Source: Burkholderiaceae bacterium (GTDB lineage: Bacteria > Pseudomonadota > Gammaproteobacteria > Burkholderiales > Burkholderiaceae). Taken from it: DNA of 5,365 bases. A model generated the notes under the pieces. The model had not been told where the DNA came from and searched no databases. It saw only the letters and a program-made list of their open reading frames with translations. Below, one piece after another: positions 1 through 5,286 of the stretch (position 1 is the stretch's first letter; each line of letters opens with the position of its first letter). The stretch spans positions 1 through 5,365 of the forward strand of contig CANCQD010000126.1 in the NCBI GenBank assembly GCA_947380285.1. The letters are read 5' to 3'. The translations under genes and the position numbers were made by a program.

Positions 1-723
1 TTTCAGGCGCGCCGAGCATTAGAGGAAACACCAGTCTTCACAGAATTGAGTAAGAACCAAAAGGCGGAGTCACAACTGGCGAATAACTTTAAAGATCCTG
101 AGATCCGCAAGAAGATGTTCTTGCTATTTTTCTGCGTATCTTCAAGCGGAGCAATTTTGTTCTTTTGCGTGCAAGTCTATACAGCGATTTTCCTTAAAAC
201 CACAGTTAGGCTGCCGTCAGCATTGGTTGATCAACTTAGCATTTGCGCAACATTAGCCCTATTTCCGCTGACGGTATTTGCCGGATGGTTATCAGACAGA
301 ATTGGTAGAAAGCCAGTGATCATTAGTGGACTTCTACTAGGAACAATATTGATTCAGCCGGCCTACAGAGCATTACAAATCATTGGAGCAGAATTCATCC
401 AATCTAGTAACCAAAACAGTTTGCTTGCCATCGTTACCATATTAATAACGCTATCGTTAGCGTTGGCGCTGGTGGTGGGCCCACAAACTGCTTTTCTTGC
501 AGAACTCTTTCCAGCAAAGAATAGAAATAGTGCGGCAACCCTGCCTCACAACCTAGCGGCTGGGTGGATTGGTGGTTTGTTGCCTTTAATTGTTACTTGG
601 CTAAACCAAGTATACGGAAACAGCCAAGCGGGGCTTTGGTATCCGACCGCGTTTCTAGCAAGCGCCGCTCTTGCGGGGCTCTTCTTTCTTCTAGAGACTA
701 ATGGAGTAAATCTATCTGAATAG
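1..723 (+). CDS. MFS transporter, metabolite:H+ symporter (MHS) type, C-terminal half (5' end outside window)
   Basis: The frame is open from base 1, giving 240 visible residues ending at TAG 721-723. A TTG at 46 is not a credible start, because the residues before it (RRALEETPVFTEL) already match the cytoplasmic loop after helix 6 of MHS-type carriers, whose hallmark is ETPxF. Six hydrophobic segments follow, at about visible residues 38-60, 78-98, 105-120, 140-162, 185-203 and 212-232, fitting helices 7-12. Between helices 8 and 9 is the second copy of the MFS loop motif, GWLSDRIGRK (residues 95-104). The stretch AELFPAKNRNSAA (167-179) followed by HNLAAGWIGG resembles the helix 10-11 region of ProP, KgtP and ShiA relatives. 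It is an inner-membrane protein that probably couples uptake of a small solute, such as an organic acid or compatible solute, to protons; the substrate cannot be read from this half. It converges with the OGT-like gene 147 bp away, and I see no strong terminator between them. Confidence 0.88.
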   Translation, partial: FQARRALEETPVFTELSKNQKAESQLANNFKDPEIRKKMFLLFFCVSSSGAILFFCVQVYTAIFLKTTVRLPSALVDQLSICATLALFPLTVFAGWLSDRIGRKPVIISGLLLGTILIQPAYRALQIIGAEFIQSSNQNSLLAIVTILITLSLALALVVGPQTAFLAELFPAKNRNSAATLPHNLAAGWIGGLLPLIVTWLNQVYGNSQAGLWYPTAFLASAALAGLFFLLETNGVNLSE

Positions 724-870
724 CAGTCGTAAGAAAGTTTGAAATTAAATAGGCAATAAATCGTGGATTGACATTACGTAAGGCAGCTATTTTTATGGCG
801 ATGGGATTTGAGTGAAGCAATAATCGAAATACAAATAGAGAATATTTAATGGATGACGGGAGGAGTCAGT

Positions 871-2220
871 TTAAATATAAATATGTTCAGGCTGTAAATC
901 TGATTCATAGCGTTCATATATTTGGATGTATGCAGCCTCAAGATTTTTTCTAAAAAGAGGGGTATCAAATAATGGGCTCTTTAAACGATTGTTAGCTAAG
1001 TTCTGCTTCAAGGAATCTAGTTTTTTAGAATTAAATGCCAACTCAATTGCCAAGGATTCATATTCAGCCTGTGTTGTTGTGATGAGCTCTGGCAGATCAA
1101 TTGCATTCAGCAAACTCGCAGCTACTCGGCTCGCAAACGACTCCCCCGATAAAGTAAGCACAGGTAACCCAGCCCATAAGGCATCGCTAGCAGTAGTATG
1201 AGCATTACAAGGGAATGTATCGATAAATAAATCTGCTTGAGCATGGCGCGCCAAATGTTCTGAAAGAGTGATTCGTTTTGCAAATACCAATCTTTCTTCA
1301 TTCACACCTTGTTTCATAGCTTGTTTTTTTAGGTTTGCCACTACCCAAGCGCTATCTTCAAGAAGCCATAAAACACTACCCTCTACTGCTTTTAATATCC
1401 GCATCCAACCGTCAAAGGTTGCTGGAAGTATCTTGTAATTGTTATTAAAACTACAAAATACAAAACCTTGATCTGGCAAACCAAAATCTCGTCTTGAATA
1501 TTTCTTATCTGAGATTGTTCGCTTTCTATCATTTGGCTGATAGCAATTTGGTAAATATGCGACTTTTTCTGAATAAAATTGCTGTGACTGAATTGGAATC
1601 AAGGTACTGTCAGCAATAATGTAATCGATATAGTCAGACCCCATAGTTCCTGGATAACCTAAAAAATTTACCTGGATAGGCGCCGCCTTATAGGAAAATA
1701 TCTCAGTTCTGGATTCCAGGGTAAAACCTTTTAAGTCAACCGCAATGTCAACATTTAAATTTCTACTTAGTTGGGCAATTTCAATATCTGACTTGCCGCC
1801 AACTTCAATGAACTGGTCAAATGGCTTTTCTAGCCGTTGACGCATCTCATCGTTTGCCATTGGTCCAAATGAAAAACCAATTAATTCAAACCGACTTTTA
1901 TCATGCAACTCAAAAAGTTCAGCCATCAAGTGTCCGGTAGCATGATTATGAAAATCTGCTGAAAAGTAGCCAATTCGAATTTTATTGCCTTTGGGGCGCT
2001 TAGGGATTGGGCCTAAAGCAAAGTTAAATGGATATTTATTTTGAGCAAAAATCACCGAAGATTGTTTGTGAAGAATTGCGCTGTCAGTTAGCGCTAGATG
2101 CGGGAATGGGGTTATAACCCTTTGATTAGCTGACACTTTATTTGTGATATTTTCCAAGTGCAATTCAAAGTCCGACCAACTACAGATTTTCATCTTAGTA
2201 TGAAGTAAATGTCCATGCAT
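871..2220 (-). CDS. GT41 (OGT/SPINDLY-like) catalytic domain, C-terminal fragment of the interrupted gene
   Basis: These 449 residues start from the first ATG after the amber codon. They hold the complete catalytic region: KIRIGYFSADF-HNHATGHLM (residues 80-99), including the His that matches the active-site His of human OGT (GNHP); QVNFLGYPGTMGSDYIDY (183-200); FCSFNNNYKILP (255-266), whose Lys263 matches the nucleotide-binding Lys842 of human OGT; and AHTTASDALWAGLPVLTL (340-357) followed by GESFASRVAASLL. None of these residues is lost. The ATG at 2220 is probably not a natural start: no ribosome binding site precedes it, and the upstream codons continue the TPR domain in frame. An independent product would need internal initiation and would lack the substrate-binding TPR array. 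Homology assignment is strong; expression as a separate protein is doubtful. Confidence 0.75.
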   Translation of the reverse strand: MHGHLLHTKMKICSWSDFELHLENITNKVSANQRVITPFPHLALTDSAILHKQSSVIFAQNKYPFNFALGPIPKRPKGNKIRIGYFSADFHNHATGHLMAELFELHDKSRFELIGFSFGPMANDEMRQRLEKPFDQFIEVGGKSDIEIAQLSRNLNVDIAVDLKGFTLESRTEIFSYKAAPIQVNFLGYPGTMGSDYIDYIIADSTLIPIQSQQFYSEKVAYLPNCYQPNDRKRTISDKKYSRRDFGLPDQGFVFCSFNNNYKILPATFDGWMRILKAVEGSVLWLLEDSAWVVANLKKQAMKQGVNEERLVFAKRITLSEHLARHAQADLFIDTFPCNAHTTASDALWAGLPVLTLSGESFASRVAASLLNAIDLPELITTTQAEYESLAIELAFNSKKLDSLKQNLANNRLKSPLFDTPLFRKNLEAAYIQIYERYESDLQPEHIYI

Positions 2221-2628
2221 CCAATTTATAGCAGACTTTAGACTCAGAGCTTTATCATAATGAGCAATTGCCTCTTCATAACACTTGAGTTCATTTAATG
2301 TATTGCCTTTGTTTGAGTATGCTTCAGCATAGTCAGGCTTTAGACTCAGCGCCTTGTCATAAATGGCGATTGCCTCTTCATAACGCTTGAGTTCATTTAA
2401 TGCATTGCCTTTGTTTGACTATGCTTCAGCATAGTCAGGCTTTAGAAAAATTGCTCTGTCACATTGAGCAATTGCCTCTTCATAACGCTTGAGTTCATTT
2501 AATGTATTGCCTTTGTTTGAATATGCTTCAGCATAGTCAGACTTTAAACTCAGCGCTTTGTCATAATAAGTGATAGCTTCTTCATAGCGCTTAAGTTCGT
2601 ACAGGACATTGCCTTTATTGGAATATGC
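2221..2628 (-). repeat. Four tandem 102-bp TPR-coding units
   Basis: On the minus strand the units run 2628-2527, 2526-2425, 2424-2323 and 2322-2221, each 102 bp, i.e. 34 codons and one TPR. The landmark GCTTCAGCAT (plus strand) recurs with an exact 102-bp period (starts 2321, 2423, 2525, 2627). The 5' halves of the last three units are almost identical at DNA level (TCA AAC AAA GGC AAT, then NELK and YEEAI coded with the same codons), which points to recent duplication or gene conversion. The third unit carries the amber codon. The last unit is degenerate at its end (KSAINW) where the TPR array passes into the linker. Confidence 0.9.
2416..2437. repeat. Perfect palindrome (10-bp arms, TC centre) containing the amber codon
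   Basis: The arms are TGACTATGCT (2416-2425) and AGCATAGTCA (2428-2437), separated by TC. The sister TPR units carry the same element with one or more mismatches: TGAGTATGCT in the unit around 2320 and TGAATATGCT in the unit around 2522. Only this copy is perfect, and the base that makes it perfect (C2419, pairing with G2434) is the base that creates the stop on the minus strand. Confidence 0.9.
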
Positions 2629-2952
2629 TTCAGCATACTTTGGCTCTAGTTTAATAGATTTATCGTACATATCAATGGCATTACTAAAATCACTTAAATC
2701 AAAGAATATATTCCCCAAATTGCTCAAAGTTAAGGCATTTTTTGGCAGGGCCTTGAGAGATAAGTTTAGATAATCAAGCGCCTCTGAGTATTGTTTTCTT
2801 TGGGCGGCTATAACGCCAAGAAGCCTAAGAACGTGAGGATTATTGGGTTGTAACTTCAATGCTTGCTTAAGATATAAATGCGCAGATTCAAAGTTGGATC
2901 CTCCAAGAGAATCAAATGCCTTATTCAAAAGAAAATTAATTTGAGGATTCAT
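2419..2952 (-). CDS. N-terminal TPR fragment of the interrupted OGT-like gene
   Basis: This 177-residue product would be made if the amber codon acts as a stop. It consists almost wholly of tetratricopeptide repeats. A degenerate first unit covers about residues 4-35 (AHLYLKQALKLQPNNPHVL), followed by units at about 36-71, 72-105, 106-139 and 140-173. The last two carry the consensus AYSNKGN..NELKRYEEAI. The protein ends DYAEA, just where the next unit's Tyr should follow. TPR arrays fold as helical hairpins that bind partner peptides; in OGT they bind the protein substrate. Without the catalytic domain this piece could at most act as a binding scaffold. No convincing Shine-Dalgarno sequence precedes ATG 2952. 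Tandem repeats at DNA level are described separately. Confidence 0.75.
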   Translation of the reverse strand: MNPQINFLLNKAFDSLGGSNFESAHLYLKQALKLQPNNPHVLRLLGVIAAQRKQYSEALDYLNLSLKALPKNALTLSNLGNIFFDLSDFSNAIDMYDKSIKLEPKYAEAYSNKGNVLYELKRYEEAITYYDKALSLKSDYAEAYSNKGNTLNELKRYEEAIAQCDRAIFLKPDYAEA

Positions 2953-2958
2953 GGCTAA

Positions 2959-2988
2959 ATATTACCGTAAAGAGTTAAAAGGCATCAA
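2959..2988 (-). promoter_or_regulatory. Possible promoter of the OGT-like gene, suggesting a leaderless transcript
   Basis: On the minus strand, TTGATG (2988-2983) and TAATAT (2964-2959) are separated by 18 bp. Each keeps four of six consensus bases. Transcription would start about at the ATG (2952), which would fit the absence of a Shine-Dalgarno sequence. The match is weak and AT-rich sequence gives such hits by chance. Confidence 0.22.
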
Positions 2989-2993
2989 AAAAA

Positions 2994-3061
2994 CCAAGTC
3001 AGACGCTAGGATTTAAAACCCCAGCAGAAGTATTTAAACAAGCGTTGCGCTGACCGGTTAA
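2994..3061 (+). pseudogene. Remnant of an IS30-like transposase C-terminus
   Basis: On the plus strand, codons from 2994 read PSQTLGFKTPAEVFKQALR and then TGA (3051-3053). The string QTLGFKTPAEVF is the characteristic end of IS30-family transposases, which usually have (R/K)-x-x-LGFKTPxEV near their C-terminus. A TAA lies in the same frame seven codons before the Pro, and no catalytic DDE part or second terminal repeat is visible, so only about 20 residues survive. The overlapping frame from 3041 reads SVALTG and then TAA (3059-3061); this may be the original end, separated from the upstream part by a small indel. The fragment lies 41 bp outside the OGT-like ATG, in the opposite direction. 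It marks a former insertion here. Family assignment rests on this short motif alone. Confidence 0.5.
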
Positions 3062-3095
3062 ATCTGCCTCAGTTAACTTGCGAGGGGATATTAAC

Positions 3096-3144
3096 CCACC
3101 ATCGCCAACCCATGGATGCTTAATCGTTGATGGTGGAAATGGGT
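3096..3144. repeat. Two interlocked inverted repeats (pseudoknot-like order)
   Basis: CCACCATC (3096-3103) is complementary to GATGGTGG (3129-3136), and ACCCAT (3108-3113) is complementary to ATGGGT (3139-3144). The order a-b-a'-b' means that both stems can only form together as a pseudoknot; alternatively they are two competing hairpins. There is no gene in this stretch. It may be a relic of an IS end or a protein-binding site. Its function is unknown. Confidence 0.45.
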
Positions 3145-3190
3145 GATTCGATTAAATAACTGCCCCACCCTAACCACAACATTTCTTTGC

Positions 3191-3208
3191 GTTGACACTT
3201 TGTTGACA
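3191..3208 (+). repeat. GTTGACA direct repeat pair near the tRNA-Thr gene
   Basis: GTTGACA occurs at 3191-3197 and 3202-3208, one helical turn apart (11 bp start to start). The second copy lies in GTTGACAAC, an odd palindrome. It sits just beyond the terminator of the tRNA gene. Spaced short direct repeats beside a tRNA 3' end are a common layout for arm sites of tyrosine recombinases, but no integrase gene and no second copy of the tRNA end are present in this window. Confidence 0.35.
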
Positions 3209-3215
3209 ACCAATG

Positions 3216-3249
3216 AAAAAGGCTCGCTAGCAGTTAAGCAGTGAGCCTT
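3216..3249 (-). terminator. Rho-independent terminator after tRNA-Thr
   Basis: On the minus strand, AAGGCTCACT (3249-3240) pairs with AGCGAGCCTT (3228-3219), a 10-bp stem with one A-C mismatch and an 11-nt loop. It runs into a stretch of five T (3220-3216). It lies 8 bp after the CCA end of the tRNA and probably ends the pet-ssp-tRNA transcript. Confidence 0.75.
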
Positions 3250-3257
3250 ATGTTTAT

Positions 3258-3333
3258 TGGTGCCCCTTGTCCGACTCGAACAGACCACCTACTGATTACA
3301 AATCAGTTGCTCTACCAGATGAGCTAAAGGGGC
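3258..3333 (-). tRNA. tRNA-Thr (anticodon UGU)
   Basis: The 76-nt minus-strand sequence folds as a full cloverleaf: acceptor stem GCCCCTT/AAGGGGC, D arm GCTC-ATCTGGTA-GAGC, and anticodon stem ACTGA/TCAGT with loop TTTGTAA. The anticodon TGT lies at plus-strand 3298-3300. A 5-nt variable loop and a T arm with TTCGAGT in the loop follow, and the discriminator A and the CCA end are encoded. It reads the Thr codon ACA and probably other ACN codons by wobble. It begins 17 nt after the sspB stop on the same strand and has no room for its own promoter outside sspB, so it is probably processed from the sspB transcript or driven from inside sspB. Confidence 0.96.
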
Positions 3334-3350
3334 AACGTAGAAATTTTAAC

Positions 3351-3752
3351 CTATTTCACAATCTTCAGGAAGGATTGCTTAGCGCTTTTGGTTTCTGAGG
3401 GCTCAAGCTTTTCAGGAATTTGTTCTTGAATTGTGCTTGAGTCAAATGGGAATGACATACCTTGACCATTTTCTCTAGCGTAAATAGCCAAAACATGGGT
3501 TATCGGAACCAAGATTTTTCTTGGTACCCCACCAAACCTCGCTTGGAAACTAATGTAGTCATTCTCAATTTGCAGTTGATGGCATGCTTCTATAGATAAA
3601 TTCAGAACAATTTCATCATTCTTCACAAACTCCATTGGCACTTCAACTGTTGAGTCGACAAATACCGCAATAAAAGGTGCGAAACCATTATCCGAGCACC
3701 ACTGATGTAGCGCTCGGATTAGGTAGGGTTTATTGCTTGGAATATCAGACAT
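3351..3752 (-). CDS. sspB: ClpXP protease specificity-enhancing factor SspB
   Basis: The 133-residue protein has the SspB fold signature: YLIRALHQWCSDNGFAPFIAV (residues 10-30), where the family reads Y(L/I)xRALyeWcxDNGxTPy; VPMEFVKNDEIVLNLS (38-53); and ISFQARFGGVPRKILVPITHVLAIYARENGQGMSF (68-102), close to the family consensus. After a variable acidic linker it ends SFLKIVK, the C-terminal ClpX-binding tail (ALRVVK in E. coli). SspB is a cytosolic dimer that binds ssrA-tagged peptides from stalled ribosomes, and other substrates, and delivers them to ClpXP. ATG 3752 is chosen because the family starts just before the YLIRAL helix; the upstream Shine-Dalgarno is weak. It lies 29 nt after the sspA stop and is probably translated from the same mRNA. 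Confidence 0.95.
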   Translation of the reverse strand: MSDIPSNKPYLIRALHQWCSDNGFAPFIAVFVDSTVEVPMEFVKNDEIVLNLSIEACHQLQIENDYISFQARFGGVPRKILVPITHVLAIYARENGQGMSFPFDSSTIQEQIPEKLEPSETKSAKQSFLKIVK

Positions 3753-3781
3753 GCTGAGTTGTCATGAACCACCAATGAAAC

Positions 3782-4393
3782 TTAACGGCGCATTACCTTT
3801 TCAGAAGGCGTTAATGCCTCAATGTAGGCTGGCCTGCTGAAAATGCGTTCTGCATACTTCAAGAGGGCTGCTGCATTGCGTGAGAGGTCAATGCCGTAAT
3901 GCTCAAGGCGCCATAACAATGGCGCAATGGCTACGTCCAACATTGAGAACTCTTCGCCCAACATATATTTGTTCTTCACAAAAATTGGGGCAAGTTGAGT
4001 TAAACGATCACGAATAGCTAAACGAGCCTTTTCATGAACCTTTTCGGCAGCTTTGCCTTTTTCATTTTCTAATGCTGCAACGTGCACAAATAATTCTTTC
4101 TCAAAATTGAAGAGAAATAGACGTGCGCGTGCGCGTGCAACTGGATCAGGCGGCATTAACTGTGGATGAGGAAAACGCTCGTCAATATATTCATTGATGA
4201 TGTTTGACTCATACAAAATTAAGTCACGCTCAACCAAGATGGGGACTTGGCCATAAGGGTTCATCACCGAGATATCTTCTGGCTTGTTAAACAAGTCCAC
4301 ATCACGGATCTCAAAGTCCATGCCTTTTTCAAAAAGCACTAGACGGCAGCGTTGCGAGAATGGGCAGTTAGTGCCCGAGTACAACACCATCAT
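3782..4393 (-). CDS. sspA: Stringent starvation protein A (GST-fold RNA polymerase-associated protein)
   Basis: The 203-residue protein has a thioredoxin-like N-terminal domain (MMVLYSGTNCPFSQRCRLVLFEKG, about residues 1-80) and an all-helical GST C-terminal domain. The cis-Pro stretch GQVPILVERDLILYESNIINEYIDE (49-72) matches GST-like proteins, and FPHPQLMP (74-81) holds the PHP motif that is conserved in SspA and needed for its regulatory role in E. coli. The family has lost classical glutathione transferase activity. SspA binds RNA polymerase holoenzyme and changes promoter choice in stationary phase and acid stress. Two adjacent ATG codons (4393 and 4390) are possible starts; the Shine-Dalgarno AAGGA (4407-4403) lies 9 nt before the first, which favours it. 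The gene follows petC after 75 nt, where a promoter of its own could sit, though I see no strong one. Confidence 0.95.
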   Translation of the reverse strand: MMVLYSGTNCPFSQRCRLVLFEKGMDFEIRDVDLFNKPEDISVMNPYGQVPILVERDLILYESNIINEYIDERFPHPQLMPPDPVARARARLFLFNFEKELFVHVAALENEKGKAAEKVHEKARLAIRDRLTQLAPIFVKNKYMLGEEFSMLDVAIAPLLWRLEHYGIDLSRNAAALLKYAERIFSRPAYIEALTPSEKVMRR

Positions 4394-4468
4394 AAGTTTA
4401 TTTCCTTAAATTTCTACTTCAAAACAACAAACGTACAGCAAACGAGATACTTAAACCCCGTTCAAATC

Positions 4469-5245
4469 TTAGTGAATATCTTTCCAGTAAGCTTTATTCA
4501 AACGCCAAGCCAACAAAGTAAAGATTGCCAAGAACAAGAGCGCGATAACGCCAAGACGCTTACGCTCTAATTGAACTGGCTCAGCCATCCAGGACAAGAA
4601 AGCAACCAAGTCGGCGATATTATCGTCGTACTCTTGAGGCTTCATAGTTCCTGGTGTTAACTGTTCAAAGCCAACAAATACCTTTTCCATGCGGCCTTCA
4701 TCATGGGGGTCCTTGCGCTCCTCAAACTTAGCAGCGCGCTCACCTTGCAACTGCCATAAAACGTGTGGCATACCTACGCTTGGATAAACCAAGTTATTCC
4801 AGCCAGTTTGAGTGGTGTCATCTTTATAGAAGGTGCGGAAATAGGTGTATAGCCAATCCGTACCACGTGCACGCGCTTCAACTGATAAGTCCGGGGGATT
4901 CTTACCAAAGAACGCCTTACCTTCTTTTGGAGTCATGGAGATCGTCATCAGATCACCAACTTTAGCGTCATTCAAAATCAAATTATCTTTGATCTGTTGG
5001 TCAGTCAAACCAATATCGCGTAAGCGGTTATAACGCATGCTCACAGCAGCGTGACAATTTAAGCAATAGTTAACAAAGATCTTAGCGCCATTTTGCAAAG
5101 ACGCATTTTTGCTAACGCGATCTGGCGCCTTATCTAATGGATAACCGCCTTCGTTCGCATTTACATTGCCACCAACTAAACCAAGCGCAACAACCAATAT
5201 CGTTACTTGGCAGATGCCCATCAAAGTTTGCAGAATTCGTTTCAT
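4469..5245 (-). CDS. petC: Cytochrome c1, haem subunit of the cytochrome bc1 complex
   Basis: The 258-residue protein starts with a signal peptide (MKRIL, then a hydrophobic core to about residue 24, probable cleavage near NVNA-NEGG, 27-34). The haem c site CLNCH is at 61-65, followed by MRYNRLRDIG, typical of cytochrome c1. GKNPPDLSVEARARGTDWLYTYFRTFYKD (114-142) is the family signature; Met159 in VGMPHVLWQLQG is the expected axial ligand. One C-terminal membrane helix (about 230-248) with a short basic tail anchors it, placing the haem domain in the periplasm. It passes electrons from the Rieske protein to soluble cytochrome c in aerobic respiration. ATG 5245 has a Shine-Dalgarno (AGGA, 5255-5252) 6 nt upstream. 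It follows petB by 41 nt. Length and motifs are complete. Confidence 0.97.
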   Translation of the reverse strand: MKRILQTLMGICQVTILVVALGLVGGNVNANEGGYPLDKAPDRVSKNASLQNGAKIFVNYCLNCHAAVSMRYNRLRDIGLTDQQIKDNLILNDAKVGDLMTISMTPKEGKAFFGKNPPDLSVEARARGTDWLYTYFRTFYKDDTTQTGWNNLVYPSVGMPHVLWQLQGERAAKFEERKDPHDEGRMEKVFVGFEQLTPGTMKPQEYDDNIADLVAFLSWMAEPVQLERKRLGVIALLFLAIFTLLAWRLNKAYWKDIH

Positions 5246-5286
5246 ACTAGTTCCTAATTTCTCTTTGCCAATTTCTCAGGCGTGAA

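Larger units (their letters stand above)
871..2952 (-). pseudogene. TPR / SPINDLY-type O-GlcNAc transferase-like protein (GT41) interrupted by an amber codon
   Basis: Reading from ATG 2952-2950 to TAA 873-871 gives 693 codons in one frame with a single internal stop, TAG at 2421-2419 (codon 178). I translated the stretch 2418-2221 after the stop: it is open and carries two more TPR units, then runs directly into the C-terminal domain with the typical linker (MKICSWSDFELHLENI). No frameshift is needed. The layout is about seven 34-residue TPR units (residues about 4-241), a linker, and a GT41 catalytic domain (about 320-680). GT41 enzymes move a sugar from a UDP- or GDP-sugar onto Ser/Thr of cytosolic proteins; the bacterial target here is unknown. 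Upstream, an in-frame TAA lies three codons before the ATG, so no longer start exists. One substitution and an otherwise intact frame suggest a recent lesion, a sequencing error, or a stop that is sometimes read through. The gene looks more AT-rich by eye than the pet-ssp block. Confidence 0.82.

Noticed and set aside
46..48. TTG as the start of the MFS gene
   Set aside because: The upstream codons to base 1 are in frame and match the conserved loop of MHS transporters, so the true start is before the window.
768..796. TTGACA with TTTTAT 17 bp later on the plus strand, promoter-like
   Set aside because: The -10 match is poor and no plus-strand gene follows; it would only produce antisense RNA to the OGT-like gene. 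I could not support it.
752..813. Short plus-strand frame reading GLTLRKAAIFMAMGFE before TGA 811-813
   Set aside because: It looks like a possible gene-end remnant, but it is bounded by stops within 20 codons and I do not recognise any family in it.
846..875. Small hairpin TGAC...GTCA flanked by TTTAA/TTAAA near the end of the OGT-like gene
   Set aside because: The stem is short and interrupted and has no T run, so it is not a convincing terminator for either convergent gene.
926..1201. Plus-strand open frame of 91 codons
   Set aside because: It lies antisense within the conserved GT41 domain and shows no recognisable motif; it is a shadow of the real frame.
3091..3288. Minus-strand open frame of 65 codons
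   Set aside because: Its start lies within the tRNA-Thr gene, it runs through the terminator, and it resembles no protein I know.
4352..4570. Plus-strand open frame across the sspA start and petC end
   Set aside because: It is antisense to two well-supported genes and low in sequence complexity typical of proteins.
4765..5033. Two overlapping plus-strand frames within petC
   Set aside because: Both are antisense shadows of the cytochrome c1 coding sequence, with no independent start signals.
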